In this document: piece after piece, positions 1 through 4,730 of the stretch
How the letters are laid out: every line of letters starts with the position of its first letter
Position numbering within the stretch: position 1 is the first letter of the stretch
Source of the DNA: Methanobacterium sp.
GTDB taxonomy: Archaea > Methanobacteriota > Methanobacteria > Methanobacteriales > Methanobacteriaceae
Length of the DNA: 6,663 nt
Direction: 5' to 3'
Assembly: GCA_003162115.1 (NCBI GenBank)
Contig: PMMV01000040.1
Coordinates: 386-7,048, forward strand
Position numbers and translations under genes: made by a program
The notes under the pieces: generated by a model
What the model was told of the DNA's origin: nothing
Seen by the model: only the letters and a program-made list of their open reading frames with translations
Database searches by the model: none

Positions 1-1
1 A

Positions 2-106
2 AAGGTACTAAATTTAAGGGAAAATGACTTCCAATTTGTTGGATACATTAAGGATAAAAAAAATAAAGAAATTTATTTAAGTTTTAAGTTGTTAATGTTA
101 AAATAA
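2..106 (+). CDS. C-terminal tail of an unidentified protein (partial at 5' end)
   Basis: Reading frame 2 is open from the left edge for 34 codons and stops at TAA 104-106; the other two forward frames hit stops almost at once. The encoded tail is mixed hydrophobic and lysine-rich, with a stretch reading FVGYIKDKKNKEIYL, as in an ordinary protein end. In DNA this AT-rich a 34-codon run is not expected often but can happen by chance. A hairpin and T-run follow within about 50 nt, which fits the end of a transcription unit. No family can be recognised from so short a piece. The call rests only on frame openness and context. Confidence 0.38.
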   Translation, partial: KVLNLRENDFQFVGYIKDKKNKEIYLSFKLLMLK

Positions 107-125
107 TAAACGGAGAGTCACACAA

Positions 126-160
126 CGGACTATTGTCCGCATAACTATTAATCTTTTTTT
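126..160 (+). terminator. Hairpin plus T-run, putative terminator
   Basis: A perfect 5-bp stem CGGAC/GTCCG (126-130 and 135-139, loop TATT) is the most GC-rich spot in the surrounding AT-rich DNA. It is followed after 14 nt by seven T residues (154-160). Archaeal termination depends mainly on T-runs, so this fits the end of the transcript that enters from the left. The spacing between stem and T-run is longer than in a classic intrinsic terminator. Confidence 0.4.
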
Positions 161-359
161 ACTTTAAAAACTGAATTTTGGTAGAATATAATCAGAATTG
201 TGAAAGAAATTAATCAATAAAATATAACAAACCCGATATTGAGAGAGAACAGATAGCTAAGCTCACTTCAAAATAGGAACTGAAGTTTAACATTTAATAA
301 AAACGTATACATTAATTTTTTATTATATCGAATACACATTAATATATAGGTGATAATAT
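161..359. other. AT-rich gene-free stretch upstream of the DUF3303-like gene
   Basis: No open frame of useful length, RNA gene or mobile-element trace is seen here. It contains a 6-bp inverted repeat ACTTCA/TGAAGT (265-270 and 281-286). It also contains two copies of the octamer ACATTAAT (309-316 and 336-343), 27 nt apart, flanking an AT-rich element at about 318-328 that could be a TATA box. A second possible TATA element is near 290-300. The promoter of the next gene must lie here, but which element is used cannot be decided by eye. Confidence 0.4.
348..353 (+). promoter_or_regulatory. Ribosome-binding site AGGTGA for the DUF3303-like gene
   Basis: AGGTGA matches the archaeal anti-Shine-Dalgarno sequence and sits 6 nt before ATG 360, which fixes the start of the 95-residue protein. 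Confidence 0.75.
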
Positions 360-647
360 ATGTTATTTGTTGCAGAGCACACACATCCCGCCTCAGAATG
401 TCCTATGTTAACTGATGAAGGGAAAGATATGATAAAAGGGCTTTTTTCAGATGAGCATATTAAGAGTGCAGGTATTGGACTCGTTGGAGCATATATGAGC
501 TGTCCTGTTGATGATAGGTCATATCATAAAGGATATTTCATAATAGAAGCACCAGACCCAGAAACAATAATAAACTTCTTCGGACCAATGAAATTATTAG
601 AACTCAAAGAAGTAAAACCATTCAGCGAAATAGCAAAAACATTATGA
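360..647 (+). CDS. Small DUF3303-like protein, function unknown
   Basis: A 95-residue soluble protein with no signal peptide or membrane segment. The N-terminus MLFVAEHTHP followed by a Cys-Pro (C14-P15) is the hallmark I recall for DUF3303-type proteins, thought to adopt a ferredoxin-like alpha/beta fold that dimerises. The pattern of short strands (residues 1-6, 36-46, 57-63, 82-87) and helices (17-30, 66-73) fits that fold. H7, H9 and C14 near the N-terminus are possible metal ligands, but that is inference. The start is fixed by AGGTGA 6 nt upstream. The gene converges on the hydrolase gene and is separate from the operon to the right. No catalytic role can be assigned; the family assignment is from memory of the N-terminal motif. 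Confidence 0.8.
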   Translation: MLFVAEHTHPASECPMLTDEGKDMIKGLFSDEHIKSAGIGLVGAYMSCPVDDRSYHKGYFIIEAPDPETIINFFGPMKLLELKEVKPFSEIAKTL

Positions 648-687
648 ATATACAAATATACCTCCTTTTATGTTAATATAAATCCTA

Positions 688-714
688 AAAAGAAGAAAAC
701 TATCCTAATGGATA
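688..714 (-). terminator. Putative terminator of the hydrolase gene
   Basis: Read on the minus strand, a perfect 5-bp hairpin TATCC/GGATA (701-714, 4-nt loop) is followed at once by a T-rich run (complement of 688-700). It lies 30 nt beyond the stop codon of the minus-strand hydrolase gene, in the gap between two converging genes. The stem is short, so this is a moderate call. Confidence 0.5.
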
Positions 715-743
715 CAATATCTAATTTCGTTGTGTTAGAGTTA

Positions 744-1583
744 TCAGATAGTAATCTTTTTACCTGTATAGAACTGTTCAAGATTACTTTTAAATATGGA
801 TTTCATTATTTCAAACCCATATTTACCAGTACAATGGCCTGTGTAGACCTTTTCCACAGCTTCTTTTATCCATCGGGATATATCTTCTATTTCTTCTGAC
901 TTTTCATTAATAGATGATATTCTACCTCCTTGAAAATGAAATCCTCCAATTATGTTTTTGATTTTCGATTCTGGAAAAACTTCTTGAGCTGTGCTGACTA
1001 TGTTTCTGATGCCACTGTGCCCACAACCAGAAAATATAGTTATTTCATTATTAACTTTCACGATCATGAAAAGTTCATGATAAAAGTTGTCCTTTAAAAT
1101 TTGATTTCCTTCTTTTGAAAAAAGTATACGATTAGTTGTAGGTGTTGAAAATTTTTTGTAAATATTAGGTACCACAAAAAAACCTTCCAATATTTCAGAC
1201 GTTTCAGTTACAAATCTGAGTCTTTCATGGTAATCATGACTAATCCTATAATCTATTCCTATAAATTCTTTATGAGATCCACTACCAGTATAATGTGGGT
1301 TTAAGGCTTCTTTTTTGATGTACACTGGTGCTTTATCATTCAATTTGAAGAAATCAAGTAACCCGCCTGAATGGTCATTGTGGCCGTGTGATATAACTAC
1401 AGCATCAACTTTGGATAGATCAAGATTTAATGTCTTTGCATTTTGGACCATAGTGCCTTTAGGACCTCCAGTATCAAATAATACTTTGTTATTATCTTTT
1501 TCTACTAGGATAGATAATCCATGTTCGGTATTCAGTTTCGATTTATTTAGCTTAGTATTTTCTGAAAGTACAATTGCATTCAT
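744..1583 (-). CDS. Metallo-beta-lactamase-fold hydrolase (COG1237 type)
   Basis: A 279-residue protein of the metallo-beta-lactamase superfamily. The zinc/iron-binding motif HGHNDH is at residues 66-71 (H66, H68, D70, H71), preceded by the FDTGG strand-turn at 36-40. A further ligand is expected in GCGHSG (H189), and another in IIGGFHF (H216) or TGHCTG (H250), as in the COG1237 group. Length is normal for that group, which includes the methanogen protein MJ0301, reported to act in tetrahydromethanopterin synthesis (dihydropterin-CH2-RFA-P synthase). Whether this copy has that activity or is a paralogue with another substrate cannot be told from sequence. It has no signal peptide and is therefore cytoplasmic. 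The start codon has a weak GGGAAG element 7 nt upstream. It is transcribed divergently from the DUF134 regulator, and a long inverted repeat lies in the shared upstream region. Confidence 0.9.
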   Translation of the reverse strand: MNAIVLSENTKLNKSKLNTEHGLSILVEKDNNKVLFDTGGPKGTMVQNAKTLNLDLSKVDAVVISHGHNDHSGGLLDFFKLNDKAPVYIKKEALNPHYTGSGSHKEFIGIDYRISHDYHERLRFVTETSEILEGFFVVPNIYKKFSTPTTNRILFSKEGNQILKDNFYHELFMIVKVNNEITIFSGCGHSGIRNIVSTAQEVFPESKIKNIIGGFHFQGGRISSINEKSEEIEDISRWIKEAVEKVYTGHCTGKYGFEIMKSIFKSNLEQFYTGKKITI

Positions 1584-1626
1584 TTAAAAACTTCCCATCT
1601 CTTTAATGACAGTTTTTGATATCAAT

Positions 1627-1648
1627 TACAGATAAAAGATTATCTGTA
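1627..1648. promoter_or_regulatory. 9-bp inverted repeat, putative operator of the hydrolase gene
   Basis: Perfect arms TACAGATAA (1627-1635) and TTATCTGTA (1640-1648) with spacer AAGA. On the minus strand a TATA-like element (AATTAAATTAAAC, complement of 1658-1670) lies just upstream, so transcription of the hydrolase gene would begin within or beside the repeat. It may be a repressor operator, or a hairpin in the 5' leader. The repeat is seen directly; the function is inferred. Confidence 0.55.
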
Positions 1649-1698
1649 GTTTTTCGAGTTTAATTTAATTGTTTATTTAATTAGTATTTTACCAAAGT

Positions 1699-1708
1699 AT
1701 TATATAAT
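1699..1708 (+). promoter_or_regulatory. TATA box of the first DUF134 gene
   Basis: ATTATATAAT is a good archaeal TATA element. Its centre is about 28 nt before ATG 1732, which places the transcription start at or within a few bases of the start codon. No Shine-Dalgarno sequence is present, so the mRNA is probably leaderless. Confidence 0.6.
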
Positions 1709-1710
1709 AG

Positions 1711-1730
1711 TTATGAATATATATTCATAA
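1711..1730. promoter_or_regulatory. 20-bp perfect palindrome between TATA box and start codon, putative operator
   Basis: TTATGAATATATATTCATAA reads the same on both strands. It fills the space between the TATA box and ATG 1732. Its 14-bp core TGAATATATATTCA (1714-1727) recurs at 4715-4728 in the same place before the paralogous DUF134 gene. A dimeric protein bound here would cover the transcription start and repress. It is not itself the TATA box, because initiation about 25 nt downstream of it would miss the conserved N-terminus. Confidence 0.7.
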
Positions 1731-1731
1731 C

Positions 1732-2316
1732 ATGGGAAGGCCAAAAATATGTAAAAGAATTTTCGGTGAACCAAAAATAATATGCTTCAAACCTGATGTA
1801 AAAGTTGATTATCAGAAATCTGAATCCATAGAAATAACCATGGAAGAATTTGAAGCTATAAGACTTAAAGATTACCTAAAAATCAAACAACAAAAGGCAG
1901 CAGAAATAATGGGAATCTCGCAGCCTACCTTACACCGAATTTTAATTTCTGCTAGAGAGAATGTAGCTAATGCATTAGTAGAAGGTAAAATATTGAATAT
2001 CAAAGGAGGAAATTACATGAAAGCTGAGAAGAGATATAAATGTAGAAAATGTGGATTTGAATGGCAAAGTCCTCAAAAAGAATATGAAAAATGTCCAGAT
2101 TGTGAGTCTGAAGACATATACACCATTGATTACGAGAAACAAACGCAAAGAACGATGGGACAACAGGGAATAGGTCGAGGTCGCGGTATGGGAGGAGGCC
2201 TGCCAAGGGTGTGTAAATGCCATCAGTGTGGTTATGAAACACCTAAAACTCAGGGAATGCCCTGTAGAAACGATAAATGTCCGGAATGTGGCACTCCACT
2301 CTGTGGGGCAGATTAA
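1732..2316 (+). CDS. DUF134/UPF0251 HTH regulator fused to two cysteine-rich modules (copy 1)
   Basis: A 194-residue probable DNA-binding protein in three parts. Residues 1-95 are the DUF134 (UPF0251) domain. It has the basic start MGRPKICKR, the conserved stretch EEFEAIRLKDY at 38-48, and a sigma-region-4-like helix-turn-helix at about 52-74 (AAEIMGISQPTLHRI). Residues 103-126 form a zinc ribbon with C104/C107 and C121/C124. A glycine-arginine-methionine linker (143-158) leads to a third module with seven cysteines (C161, C163, C166, C178, C183, C186, C191), likely binding zinc or an Fe-S cluster. No Shine-Dalgarno precedes ATG 1732, but the start matches the family and the TATA-to-start distance fits a leaderless mRNA. 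A strong internal ribosome-binding site precedes M96, at the border between HTH and zinc ribbon. Usual DUF134 proteins are about 100-110 residues, so this is an extended form. It is very similar to the protein at 4731-5321. The target and signal are unknown; regulation of metal or cofactor genes is inferred from neighbours. Confidence 0.88.
   Translation: MGRPKICKRIFGEPKIICFKPDVKVDYQKSESIEITMEEFEAIRLKDYLKIKQQKAAEIMGISQPTLHRILISARENVANALVEGKILNIKGGNYMKAEKRYKCRKCGFEWQSPQKEYEKCPDCESEDIYTIDYEKQTQRTMGQQGIGRGRGMGGGLPRVCKCHQCGYETPKTQGMPCRNDKCPECGTPLCGAD
2005..2019 (+). promoter_or_regulatory. Internal Shine-Dalgarno and ATG inside the DUF134 gene
   Basis: GGAGG at 2005-2009 lies 7 nt before the in-frame ATG 2017-2019 (M96). 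The site coincides with the end of the HTH domain, so initiation there would make a 99-residue protein containing only the two cysteine-rich modules. The GGAGG encodes part of the conserved GG(N/D)Y end of the DUF134 domain, so it may exist for protein reasons alone. Confidence 0.4.
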
Positions 2317-2333
2317 ATTTAATAATATTAATT

Positions 2334-2339
2334 GGAGGT
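2334..2339 (+). promoter_or_regulatory. Strong ribosome-binding site GGAGGT that decides an AUU start
   Basis: GGAGGT lies 18 nt after the DUF134 stop codon. Counting 6 nt downstream gives ATT at 2346-2348, exactly where the family's conserved N-terminus (MKI-IPS) begins. There is no ATG, GTG or TTG at normal spacing. Confidence 0.7.
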
Positions 2340-2345
2340 CAAAAT

Positions 2346-2711
2346 ATTAAAATAAGTATACCAAGTATGGATAACCAAGCACTTTCCTCAGAAATTTCAA
2401 TTCATTTTGGAAAAAGCCCTTACTTCACTATCTTAGATGTAAAAAATAATCAAATAGAAAAAATTGAAGTTATCAAGAGTTTAGGAAAACATGAAGGTGG
2501 CAAAATGACGGCTGCAGAGATCATAATTCAATCAAAAGCAGATGTCCTGTTATGTGCAAATTTAGGTTCAAAGGCAGTAGAAATGCTCAATGAAAGAGGA
2601 GTAAAAATATATGCTGGAGCCTTTGGTACTGTTGAAAACACTTTTGAAGAATGGAAAAATGGTAATCTACATCTTGCCGATGAAAATTCTGCTTGTAAGG
2701 AACATAACTAA
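2346..2711 (+). CDS. NifX/NifB-type dinitrogenase Fe-Mo cofactor-domain protein, probable AUU start
   Basis: A 121-residue cytoplasmic protein of the Nitro_FeMo-Co (NifX/NafY/NifB C-terminal) family, an RNase H-like fold that binds iron-sulfur or molybdenum-containing clusters. From the proposed start it reads (M)KISIPSMDNQ, then the family signature ISIHFGKSPYFTILDV at 17-32 with H20-F21-G22, a GGKMTAAEII helix (51-60), ADVLLCANLGSKA (65-77) and the RGVKIYAG strand (84-91). C70 and C117 are candidate cluster ligands. The frame extends back to ATG 2277, but that would overlap the upstream gene by 40 nt, has no such ribosome site and adds a non-family stretch. The next ATG, 2367, would delete the first beta strand. 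It is 29 nt behind the DUF134 gene, so probably co-transcribed. Tandem stops TAATAA end it. No nif genes are visible, so a role in nitrogenase maturation is not implied; ORP-like cluster binding is equally possible. Confidence 0.82.
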   Translation: MKISIPSMDNQALSSEISIHFGKSPYFTILDVKNNQIEKIEVIKSLGKHEGGKMTAAEIIIQSKADVLLCANLGSKAVEMLNERGVKIYAGAFGTVENTFEEWKNGNLHLADENSACKEHN

Positions 2712-2725
2712 TAAATCAAATAAAA

Positions 2726-2732
2726 TTTTTTT
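2726..2732 (+). terminator. T-run after the DUF134-NifX operon
   Basis: Seven consecutive T residues lie 15 nt after the stop of the NifX-domain gene and just before a new TATA box. This fits archaeal T-run termination. There is no clear stem. Confidence 0.35.
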
Positions 2733-2734
2733 AA

Positions 2735-2750
2735 AAATATATTTATAAAT
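2735..2750 (+). promoter_or_regulatory. TATA box of the CDF transporter gene
   Basis: The AT-rich stretch contains TTTATAAA at 2742-2749, preceded by an A-rich run that could serve as a BRE. Transcription would start near 2770, inside the inverted repeat at 2757-2772, leaving a leader of about 40 nt. This suggests the CDF gene can be transcribed apart from the upstream operon. Confidence 0.5.
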
Positions 2751-2756
2751 TGAGGA

Positions 2757-2772
2757 TTATCTAAGAAGATAA
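2757..2772. promoter_or_regulatory. Inverted repeat at the CDF transcription start, putative operator
   Basis: TTATCT (2757-2762) and AGATAA (2767-2772) are separated by AAGA. The same two hexamers and the same AAGA spacer occur, in swapped order, in the repeat at 1627-1648. The position just downstream of the TATA box is where archaeal repressors typically bind. Confidence 0.4.
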
Positions 2773-2812
2773 AATTCACAAATATTTGAGATATATGCAA
2801 GTTAGTGATTAG

Positions 2813-3694
2813 ATGGGTGAAAATGATTTTATACACCTAAAAAAAGGTGAAGCAGCATCTAAATATTCTATAATAGCTAATATTTCTCTTGCAATCATTA
2901 AAGGGATAGTTGGAGTTTTTTCAGGTAGCATAGCATTATTAGCAGATGCAGTGCACTCTTTCTCAGATATATTTACTTCTTTGGCAGTTTACATTGGATT
3001 GAAACTCTCTCAAAGAAAACCAGATGAGAAATTTCCCTATGGTTACTATAAATTTGAAACCCTGGCCTCTCTGATAATATCCGTGATAATTATCATTAGT
3101 GGTTTTGAAATAACAATTGAATCTATAAATGGTATTCTAACCCCAAAACCAATTGGTATACCGTTATTTGCTATTTCAGTAGCTATAATATCTGTAGTTA
3201 TTTCGTTTTTCTTATCTAAATATAAGGATAAAGTAGGAACTGAAATAGGATCCCGGGCACTGATAAATGATGGTCAACACAGCTTTGTGGATGTGTTTTC
3301 TTCACTCATAGTTTTTGCTGGGATTTTGGGTGTTTATATAGGTTATCCGTTTCTCCAGGGTGTTGTTGGTTTAGTAGTAGCATTACTAATCCTTTATATT
3401 GGATTGAAATTTGGAAAAGAAGCAATACTCGTATTTTTAGACGCAAATCTTGATCCAAAGACAGTAGAGAAGATTAAATCAATAGCAACTAACACTAAAG
3501 GTGTTGAAGGAGTACATGATATTAAAGTGAGGAGATCAGGGCCTTATGTATTTGCAGAGCTTCATCTGGAGACAAAAAATAGATTATCGATAGAAAAAGC
3601 CTCTCAAATCTCTAAAAATTTAAAAAAAAGGATTATAAACGAAATTAATGATTTAGACAGTATAACAATCCAGATTGAACCTGGAAAAAAATGA
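2813..3694 (+). CDS. Cation diffusion facilitator (CDF) family transporter
   Basis: A 293-residue membrane protein that probably exports a divalent metal ion in exchange for protons. Six hydrophobic helices can be read at about 18-36, 38-64, 83-106, 116-136, 155-177 and 180-199. They are followed by a cytoplasmic ferredoxin-like domain (about 210-291) of the type that dimerises and senses metal. The transport-site ligands are H48 and D52 in ADAVHSFSD (helix 2) and H156 and D160 in NDGQHSFVD (helix 5). This HxxxD/HxxxD set is more typical of zinc-type than manganese-type (DxxxD) carriers, but iron, cobalt or nickel cannot be excluded. The length is normal for the family (FieF/YiiP, MamB/MamM). 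Start ATG 2813 has only a weak AGTGAT element 3 nt upstream. It has its own TATA box and overlaps the next gene by 4 nt (ATGA), so the two products are probably made together. Confidence 0.93.
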   Translation: MGENDFIHLKKGEAASKYSIIANISLAIIKGIVGVFSGSIALLADAVHSFSDIFTSLAVYIGLKLSQRKPDEKFPYGYYKFETLASLIISVIIIISGFEITIESINGILTPKPIGIPLFAISVAIISVVISFFLSKYKDKVGTEIGSRALINDGQHSFVDVFSSLIVFAGILGVYIGYPFLQGVVGLVVALLILYIGLKFGKEAILVFLDANLDPKTVEKIKSIATNTKGVEGVHDIKVRRSGPYVFAELHLETKNRLSIEKASQISKNLKKRIINEINDLDSITIQIEPGKK

Positions 3695-4032
3695 TAGTTA
3701 GAGTAGCTGTTCCAGTTGATAAAGATGAAGGATTGAAGTCTAATATTTCACAACATTTTGCTAAAGCTCCCTACTTCTTAATAGTAGATTTAGATAAAGA
3801 AGAAATAAAAAATTTTCAATTAAAAATAAATCCTGCTAAAAAATATGAACGAAAAAGAGGATTAAAAACTGTTGAATTTTTGAAAAATGAAGATGTGGAT
3901 ATTCTTTTATTTAATGGGAAAGTGAATGAAGGCCCTTCATATGCATTATCTGATGGATTAATTGATATTGTTAGTACTAATGAGAGAAAATTGGAAGATA
4001 TGATATTAAATGCAGTCAAAAAGTATGAATGA
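3691..4032 (+). CDS. Divergent NifX/NifB-domain protein coupled to the CDF transporter
   Basis: A 113-residue cytoplasmic protein of the Nitro_FeMo-Co family. It begins [15 protein letters not shown], then [18 protein letters not shown] at 18-35 (H22-F23, with alanine in place of the usual glycine of HFG), and continues with [19 protein letters not shown] (57-75). The segment [18 protein letters not shown] (76-93) differs from ordinary NifX proteins. It resembles the C-terminal domain that, as I recall, is fused to some CDF transporters. There are no cysteines, unlike the paralogue at 2346-2711, so a cluster would have to be held by His or carboxylates, or the protein binds metal ions or acts as a regulator. 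ATG 3691 overlaps the CDF stop codon and no strong ribosome site precedes it, so translation is likely coupled. A role as accessory or sensor subunit of the transporter is inferred. Confidence 0.82.
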   Translation: MIVRVAVPVDKDEGLKSNISQHFAKAPYFLIVDLDKEEIKNFQLKINPAKKYERKRGLKTVEFLKNEDVDILLFNGKVNEGPSYALSDGLIDIVSTNERKLEDMILNAVKKYE

Positions 4033-4039
4033 AATGATA

Positions 4040-4045
4040 TTTTTT
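4040..4045 (+). terminator. Short T-run after the CDF-NifX pair
   Basis: Six T residues lie 8 nt beyond the stop codon, with no clear stem. This is a weak candidate for archaeal T-run termination before the DUF2124-like gene. Confidence 0.25.
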
Positions 4046-4094
4046 AAGCTATAATTTTAGAAATTAGTAACATTAAATTAATATAAATAGTTAA

Positions 4095-4102
4095 GAGGTG
4101 AG
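4095..4102 (+). promoter_or_regulatory. Ribosome-binding site GAGGTGAG of the DUF2124-like gene
   Basis: A strong match to the archaeal Shine-Dalgarno sequence a few bases before ATG 4106. It fixes the start and shows this gene is translated from its own leader, unlike the leaderless DUF134 genes. Confidence 0.75.
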
Positions 4103-4105
4103 AGA

Positions 4106-4579
4106 ATGGAAAAGAAAAGTGGCATAATAGGTTTTACTGGTGCATTTAGAGATAGTGTAAAAGAAATAAATAAGGGTTCCAAGATTGTATTTACTGGTTC
4201 TGTAGCAGTTTGCACTCCTTTTATTGAGTTATTATCCTATACTATCAGAGATAAAGATTTTCAAATGGTTTATGTACCCAAAGCCGATTTGAAAAAGGCT
4301 AAAAGAATAAATGAGCAGCAAAATATTGGGTTCAGTGTTCTAAATATTCAAGGTGATCCAAAAAGACCTGACGTGGTTGTGATAATGGGTGGTCTTGCTA
4401 TGCCTAAATTTGGATGCTCACCAGAAGATGTTTTAAAAATGATCGATGAAATTTCAGTCGAACAAAAACCTAAAATAATTGGTGTTTGTTTTATGAACAT
4501 CTTCGAAAGGACGGGATGGACCAAAAAAATATCATTTGATGTCTTGATTGATACAAATATGGAAACAATTGTTAAATGA
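4106..4579 (+). CDS. DUF2124-like archaeal protein, function unknown
   Basis: A 157-residue soluble protein that I match from memory to the archaeal DUF2124 family. Features are an N-terminal GIIGFTGAFRD (6-16), KIVFTGSVAVCTPFIELL (26-43), a strand DVVVIMGGLAMPKFGC (89-104) and KIIGVCFMNIFERTGW (123-138). The alternation of strands and helices, with glycine-rich turns after strands, suggests a Rossmann-like fold. Cysteines at 36, 104 and 128 each sit at or near a strand end and could cluster at one site. There is no signal peptide or membrane helix. It is separated by 73 nt from the gene before and 151 nt from the DUF134 copy after, so it is probably its own unit. No biochemical role is known to me. 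Confidence 0.75.
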   Translation: MEKKSGIIGFTGAFRDSVKEINKGSKIVFTGSVAVCTPFIELLSYTIRDKDFQMVYVPKADLKKAKRINEQQNIGFSVLNIQGDPKRPDVVVIMGGLAMPKFGCSPEDVLKMIDEISVEQKPKIIGVCFMNIFERTGWTKKISFDVLIDTNMETIVK

Positions 4580-4601
4580 TTTGTTTAAATTTGCAACAAA
4601 T
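4579..4601 (+). terminator. Inverted repeat just after the DUF2124-like stop codon
   Basis: ATTTGTT (4579-4585) and AACAAAT (4595-4601) form a 7-bp AT-rich stem with a 9-nt loop directly behind the stop codon. It could slow or end transcription, but no T-run follows closely; the nearest is at 4675-4681. Weak call. Confidence 0.25.
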
Positions 4602-4674
4602 AAATCTGAAAATTAAAATGGGGTTTGGTGATATTTTCATTGATTATTTGAAACCTTTAAAACTAATTTATTCA

Positions 4675-4681
4675 TTTTTTT
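4675..4681 (+). terminator. T-run in the gap before the second DUF134 gene
   Basis: Seven T residues followed by CTTT lie about 95 nt beyond the DUF2124-like stop and just upstream of the next promoter. A plausible archaeal T-run terminator isolating the two units. Confidence 0.35.
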
Positions 4682-4699
4682 CTTTATAATCTAGTAAAC

Positions 4700-4710
4700 T
4701 ATATATATTA
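4700..4710 (+). promoter_or_regulatory. TATA box of the second DUF134 gene
   Basis: TATATATATTA is centred about 26 nt before ATG 4731, nearly the same distance as in the first DUF134 gene. No Shine-Dalgarno lies between, so the transcript is probably leaderless. Confidence 0.6.
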
Positions 4711-4714
4711 ATTT

Positions 4715-4728
4715 TGAATATATATTCA
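4715..4728. promoter_or_regulatory. 14-bp palindrome TGAATATATATTCA, second copy of the DUF134 operator
   Basis: A perfect palindrome identical to the core of the 20-bp palindrome at 1711-1730. It lies between TATA box and ATG, ending 2 nt before the start codon (4 nt in the first copy). Flanking bases differ between the two copies, so the core is what has been kept. Confidence 0.7.
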
Positions 4729-4730
4729 TC

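Noticed and set aside
1..48. Minus-strand start running off the left edge (ATG at 48-46)
   Set aside because: Only 15 codons, no ribosome site, and the plus-strand frame ending at 106 fits better with the terminator-like element.
309..343. Direct repeat ACATTAAT twice, 27 nt apart
   Set aside because: Eight AT-rich bases repeated in this composition are easily chance; not enough to call an operator.
642..652. TTATGAATATA at the end of the DUF3303-like gene, identical to the left half of the DUF134 palindrome
   Set aside because: Only a half-site, overlapping a stop codon, with no matching second half; likely chance in AT-rich DNA.
708..899. Forward open frame of 63 codons
   Set aside because: It starts in the convergent gap and runs antisense through the 3' part of the clear metallo-hydrolase gene; no ribosome site and no recognisable protein.
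1315..1587. Forward open frame antisense to the hydrolase N-terminus
   Set aside because: Mirror of the conserved HGHNDH-coding region on the other strand; no ribosome site, tryptophan- and serine-rich composition of a shadow frame.
1714..1727. Palindrome core read as a TATA box
   Set aside because: It contains TATATATA, but initiation about 25 nt downstream would start inside the gene and lose the conserved MGRPK/MPRPR N-terminus. A better TATA element lies at the right distance upstream in both copies.
1975..2242. Two minus-strand frames across the DUF134 gene
   Set aside because: Shadows of the strongly conserved cysteine-module coding region.
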